DNA of 64,000 nt, from NCBI RefSeq assembly GCF_002216005.1, contig NZ_NIQC01000001.1, positions 212,497-276,496 on the forward strand, in the 5' to 3' direction. Within the stretch, counting starts at the first letter, position 1, and every line of letters starts with the position of its first letter. This DNA comes from Natranaerobius trueperi. GTDB lineage: Bacteria > Bacillota > Natranaerobiia > Natranaerobiales > Natranaerobiaceae. The notes below the pieces were generated by a model, which worked only from the letters and a program-made list of their open reading frames with translations, made no database searches and was not told where the DNA came from. This document shows positions 61,551 to 64,000 of the stretch, piece by piece. The translations under genes and the position numbers were made by a program.

Positions 61551-61565
61551 CTATTTGACGCTCAC
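61551..61565 (-). repeat. Solo IS66 inverted-repeat end
   Basis: CTATTTGACGCTCAC is the exact reverse complement of the first 15 bases of the IS66 end at 63167-63185. The DNA to its left (61440-61550) has no recognisable gene and may be the rest of a decayed IS66 copy. Confidence 0.6.
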
Positions 61566-61572
61566 ATATAAA

Positions 61573-61617
61573 AACGGTTGTACTCATATAAAACTGAATA
61601 CAACCGCTCTTTTTTTT
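61573..61617 (+). terminator. Terminator-like hairpin in mobile-element debris
   Basis: CGGTTGTA (61575-61582) and TACAACCG (61599-61606) around a long loop, followed by about eight T. No gene of known function precedes it on the plus strand. Confidence 0.6.
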
Positions 61618-61621
61618 ACTT

Positions 61622-61943
61622 AAGATATCTATTTTTAATAGTAATAGCCAAACTACTAACATTACCAATAGTATCAAAAAAGATCAAATTCATTAATCTC
61701 TTTATCAATAGACAACTCTAACATAGCTCTATTTTAACTTGTAAAATACTGTCTATCTCTATCTATAAACTCATCATCTACATCTGTTTCAAATTCGAAA
61801 GGTGGTTTTTTATGAGGTGTAGATACCTGAAAACTCACCTTCCCCCTTGAGATCTCTCTTAAAGTAAAATTAACCGTAGGTTTTCTATCCCAAATCCATT
61901 TAGCACTAATTTGTAATCTTTTTAAATAAAAAGAGCTACCCAA
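61622..61943 (-). pseudogene. Unrecognised broken gene
   Basis: An open frame at 61734-61943 (KWIWDRKPTVNFTLREISRG, KVSFQVSTPHKKPPFEFETD, VDDEFIDRDRQYFTS) stops. The same frame then continues MLELSIDKEINEFDLF, and one base shift later DTIGNVSSLAITIKNRYLK. A lost base in a T-run could explain the shift. I do not recognise the protein, and it has no good SD. Possibly the remains of an accessory gene next to the Abi_2 gene. Confidence 0.35.
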
Positions 61944-62042
61944 TTAAAATGTACCCCATAGATAAATAAGATAATTGACATTAGACATTAAAAAAACACA
62001 AACACTTTTGCCTGTGTGAGTTTTATGAAAGCAATTTGGTTG

Positions 62043-62928
62043 CTATGAAATGCCCTTTCGTAGAACTCCCTCCCATTGTATAGGGAATCCCATTAAGTTC
62101 AAATCTACTATTTCATATCGTTCAACTAAAGCTGAAAGACTTGTCACAAAATTTCCCCATTCATCATTATCCTTTGATAGTCGCCCGGCAACAAAAAGAG
62201 CAGAAAACACTGTATCGTTTCTTATTCCTCTTTTTCTATCCCTTCTAAATAGTTTTGGAGTTATTTTTAGCTTGCGATCATACAATCTTCCGTAATGAGC
62301 ACATATATTTCTAAAAACAGATAGAGTATATAACCATGTTTTGACATACTCACCTTTTGTATTATAGTAAATACCGGCTATTTTCGTCTTGGTCTTTTTC
62401 TTTAAGGTTGCTGTAAATTTTTGATAACAATCCGAAAGAAGCTAATTCAATAACCACCCAAATAGGAAAAACGCCCCCGTAGGCAGATTTGTGATGTTGC
62501 ACGAAAATTTCGTCGCTTCGTTCTATCTCTTCTTGAAATTTTTGTAGCATCCCACTATGATAATCTGCATTTCTAAAATTATCTTGGTTTTTATATCCTA
62601 TAGATCCATATTTGTGAGCAATTAAATATGCTATATGAGTCCTAAAAGCAATTTCAATTGGTTCTAATATACTTATTATCATATTGCGAAATTTTTTGTC
62701 AAATTCATACAGGTTATGAACATCACTAAAAGAAACTCCTTCATAAAACCTATCATTAGTCTTAAAGGAGAGCATGTAAGCACTGAGTCGATAGTAATTA
62801 ATTCTGCTGAGAACTTCTGCAGCTTGCTCTTCGTCGTCAACTATGAGGTTTCTGTTTCTTAATATATTGACTTGTTCTTTAAAAGTAGTTGGCTTTTTAA
62901 TCCTGTTTTTATAATCATCATTACACAT
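62043..62928 (-). pseudogene. Abi_2 family abortive-infection protein, frameshifted
   Basis: Phage-defence type protein of the Abi_2 (AbiD/AbiF) family. The first frame (62362-62928) carries KPTTFKEQVNILRNRNLIVD, RINYYRLSAYMLSF, LYEFDKKFRNMIISILEPIE and AFRTHIAYLIAHKYG, then stops. In another frame the sequence goes on as KTWLYTLSVFRNICAHYGRL YDRKL and finishes at 62043. The RNICAH stretch is the R-x4-H motif of HEPN RNases, so the catalytic motif lies after the break. One base too many near 62390 explains the shift. The SD before ATG 62928 is GGAGG. It sits in a stretch of IS relics. Confidence 0.8.
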
Positions 62929-62950
62929 TGTTACCTCCAGAAATAAAACG

Positions 62951-62996
62951 TCCCACCCTGGTCCGCATTGTTAAGAGGCGTGGTGGGCTCTGTTAA
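62951..62996. repeat. Inverted repeat upstream of the Abi_2 gene
   Basis: CCCACC near 62953 can pair with GGTGGG near 62985 around about 25 bases. It may be part of a promoter or an old element end; nothing more can be said. Confidence 0.3.
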
Positions 62997-63052
62997 CTTA
63001 ATAATATAGCATTGTAGACGTTGTGTCAATGACTTTTACTAAGTACTGTAGT

Positions 63053-63098
63053 TGTTCTGTGATATTGTCACCCTAAGAATGTTCTGTGAAAATGTCAC
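63053..63098 (+). repeat. Two 19-bp direct repeats, IS21-like end
   Basis: TGTTCTGTGATATTGTCAC (63053-63071) and TGTTCTGTGAAAATGTCAC (63080-63098) differ at two positions and are 27 bases apart. Tandem repeats with TGTGA...TGTCAC are usual at the ends of IS21-family elements. No IS21 genes are present. Confidence 0.5.
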
Positions 63099-63166
63099 TA
63101 TGACTAAAAAGGATCTAAACCCAAATTTTGAGTTAGACTAAAATATAAAGATATGGTGTTTGATAC

Positions 63167-63185
63167 GTGAGCGTCAAATAGTACC
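63167..63185 (+). repeat. IS66 terminal inverted repeat
   Basis: GTGAGCGTCAAATAGTACC marks the outer end of the IS66 element whose transposase begins beyond the right edge. The 15-bp core is found reversed at 61551-61565. Confidence 0.65.
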
Positions 63186-63257
63186 CACATTAATTTAATA
63201 AAAAACTCCCATCTCATTAAATAAATAAGTGGGAGTGCCTGTTATAACTGACTTTTG

Positions 63258-64000
63258 CTATTTGCTTTGAGTTTTTTGCAGCTTACAGTTTCCTGGTAGA
63301 TATTCTGACCAAGGTAAAAATTTATCTAATTTTTCTTGGTCGTTGATGTCAATCTGAGGTAAATTTTCAAACAAGAACTGTAAATAATTAAATGGATTAA
63401 GTTCATTCTCTTTGGCTGTTTCAATAATGCTATAAATTAAAGCACTAGAGTTAGCTCCTTTAGGTGTATTAGCGAACATCCAGTTCTTTCTACCTATGAC
63501 AAAAGGCTTTATAGACCTTTCAGCTCTGTTGTTATTTAGTTCTAAATTGCCATCTTCTAAAAATGTATTTAGTTTTTTCCACTGATTTAGGCAGTAAGAG
63601 ATAGCTTTTCCAAATGCACTTTTAGGTAAAGCTTTAGATTTTTGTTCTTCTAGCCAGGTCCCGAATTCTTTAAGTACTGGTAAACTACGCTCGTGCCGAA
63701 TTTTGTAACGCTCTTCTTTTGATTTATCTTTGATATCACGCTCTATGGCAAATAACTTGTTACAGTATTCAAGTCCCTGACGAGAAGCCACATCGGCGTT
63801 CTGCTTGTCTTTTGGCAGTGCCTTTAGAGCCTCGTCAAATTTTCGCCTGGCATGACTCCAGCAACCTACTAAGCTAACATTTGGTATGTCGTTGTAACCG
63901 GGGTAACCATCAACATGGAGATACCCTTTAAACCCTTTTAAAAATTTAATGGGATGCTTACTGGCTCTAGTTGTCTGATAGTCATAGAGCACTATCGGGC
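63258..64000 (-). CDS. tnpC: IS66-family transposase (TnpC), C-terminal part
   Basis: DDE transposase of an IS66 element; the frame is open to the edge of the window. Visible: PIVLYDYQTTRASKHPIKFL, GYLHVDGYPGYNDIPNVSLV (Asp of the core), GCWSHARRKFDEALKALP, and the Glu motif LELNNNRAERSIKPFVIGRK with NWMFANTPKGANSSALIYSI. The C-terminal tail (YLQFLFENLPQIDINDQEKL) is normal, so the visible half looks intact and the element may be complete to the right. A hairpin with GGGAGTG-type arms lies in its 3' tail, and the inverted repeat lies at 63167. Confidence 0.9.
   Translation of the reverse strand, partial: PIVLYDYQTTRASKHPIKFLKGFKGYLHVDGYPGYNDIPNVSLVGCWSHARRKFDEALKALPKDKQNADVASRQGLEYCNKLFAIERDIKDKSKEERYKIRHERSLPVLKEFGTWLEEQKSKALPKSAFGKAISYCLNQWKKLNTFLEDGNLELNNNRAERSIKPFVIGRKNWMFANTPKGANSSALIYSIIETAKENELNPFNYLQFLFENLPQIDINDQEKLDKFLPWSEYLPGNCKLQKTQSK

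Overview
The window is AT-rich DNA from a low-GC Gram-positive bacterium. The lipoprotein signal peptides, TTG/GTG starts with strong Shine-Dalgarno sites, LctP-, AGCS- and NhaC-type carriers, S-layer homology repeats, a SigV/RsiV pair and HelD all fit an anaerobic Firmicute. Secreted and cytoplasmic proteins are very rich in Asp and Glu, and Na+/H+ antiporters are abundant. That suggests a halophile or haloalkaliphile (Natranaerobiales- or Halanaerobiales-like); the lineage is inference. No rRNA, tRNA or CRISPR array was recognised.

Layout. 1-1200: end of a metal ABC transporter. 1260-2310: an IS200/IS605 copy inside a DUF1848 gene. 2589-7789: gamma-glutamyltransferase, a 47-residue membrane protein, an LctP-type permease, an Lrp regulator and an MFS carrier. 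7894-16183: UvrD-like helicase and a five-gene peptide ABC transporter with a consensus promoter. 16226-18800: decayed SLH protein, stalk-domain protein and a truncated deacetylase. 18891-21373: a YedE/TusA/cysteine-desulfurase-like set typical of selenium handling. 21532-26422: membrane-anchored beta-propeller, HelD and a methyltransferase. 26844-27465: a DUF2325 gene split by a -1 frameshift beside Fur-box-like palindromes. 27510-40510: an accessory zone with four IS605 derivatives and IS256, IS110 and IS1341 relics, a truncated chemoreceptor, two paralogous CPA2 antiporters in opposite orientation, a PII-like protein and a sigV-rsiV-pdaV-like group. 41032-52896: an alpha/beta hydrolase, an IS110 remnant with a highly structured leader, and amino-acid catabolism (hutI, ftcD, an M20 hydrolase, an AGCS carrier, glsA, lplA, hutH). 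53120-61242: an XRE regulator, a urocanate-reductase-like flavoprotein, a two-component system and an NhaC antiporter. 61290-64000: debris of IS256, IS66 and IS21 type around a frameshifted Abi_2 gene, ending in an IS66 transposase cut by the window edge.

How it fits together. Peptides enter through the Opp/Dpp system; gamma-glutamyl compounds, glutamine and histidine are then broken down to glutamate. HutH makes urocanate, while HutI and FtcD act after urocanase, which is not in the window. The flavoprotein at 55206 could use urocanate as an electron acceptor. SigV/RsiV and the peptidoglycan deacetylase form a likely lysozyme-response unit.

Most unusual content: (i) at 42110-42550, an IS110 element reduced to its ends that keeps a multi-stem non-coding leader where IS110 bridge RNAs are encoded; (ii) IS605 derivatives in which three copies keep the omega-RNA-like 3' region without an intact TnpB, while the only copy with tnpA has lost it; (iii) three TnpB relics sharing a deletion that removes the RuvC catalytic glutamate.
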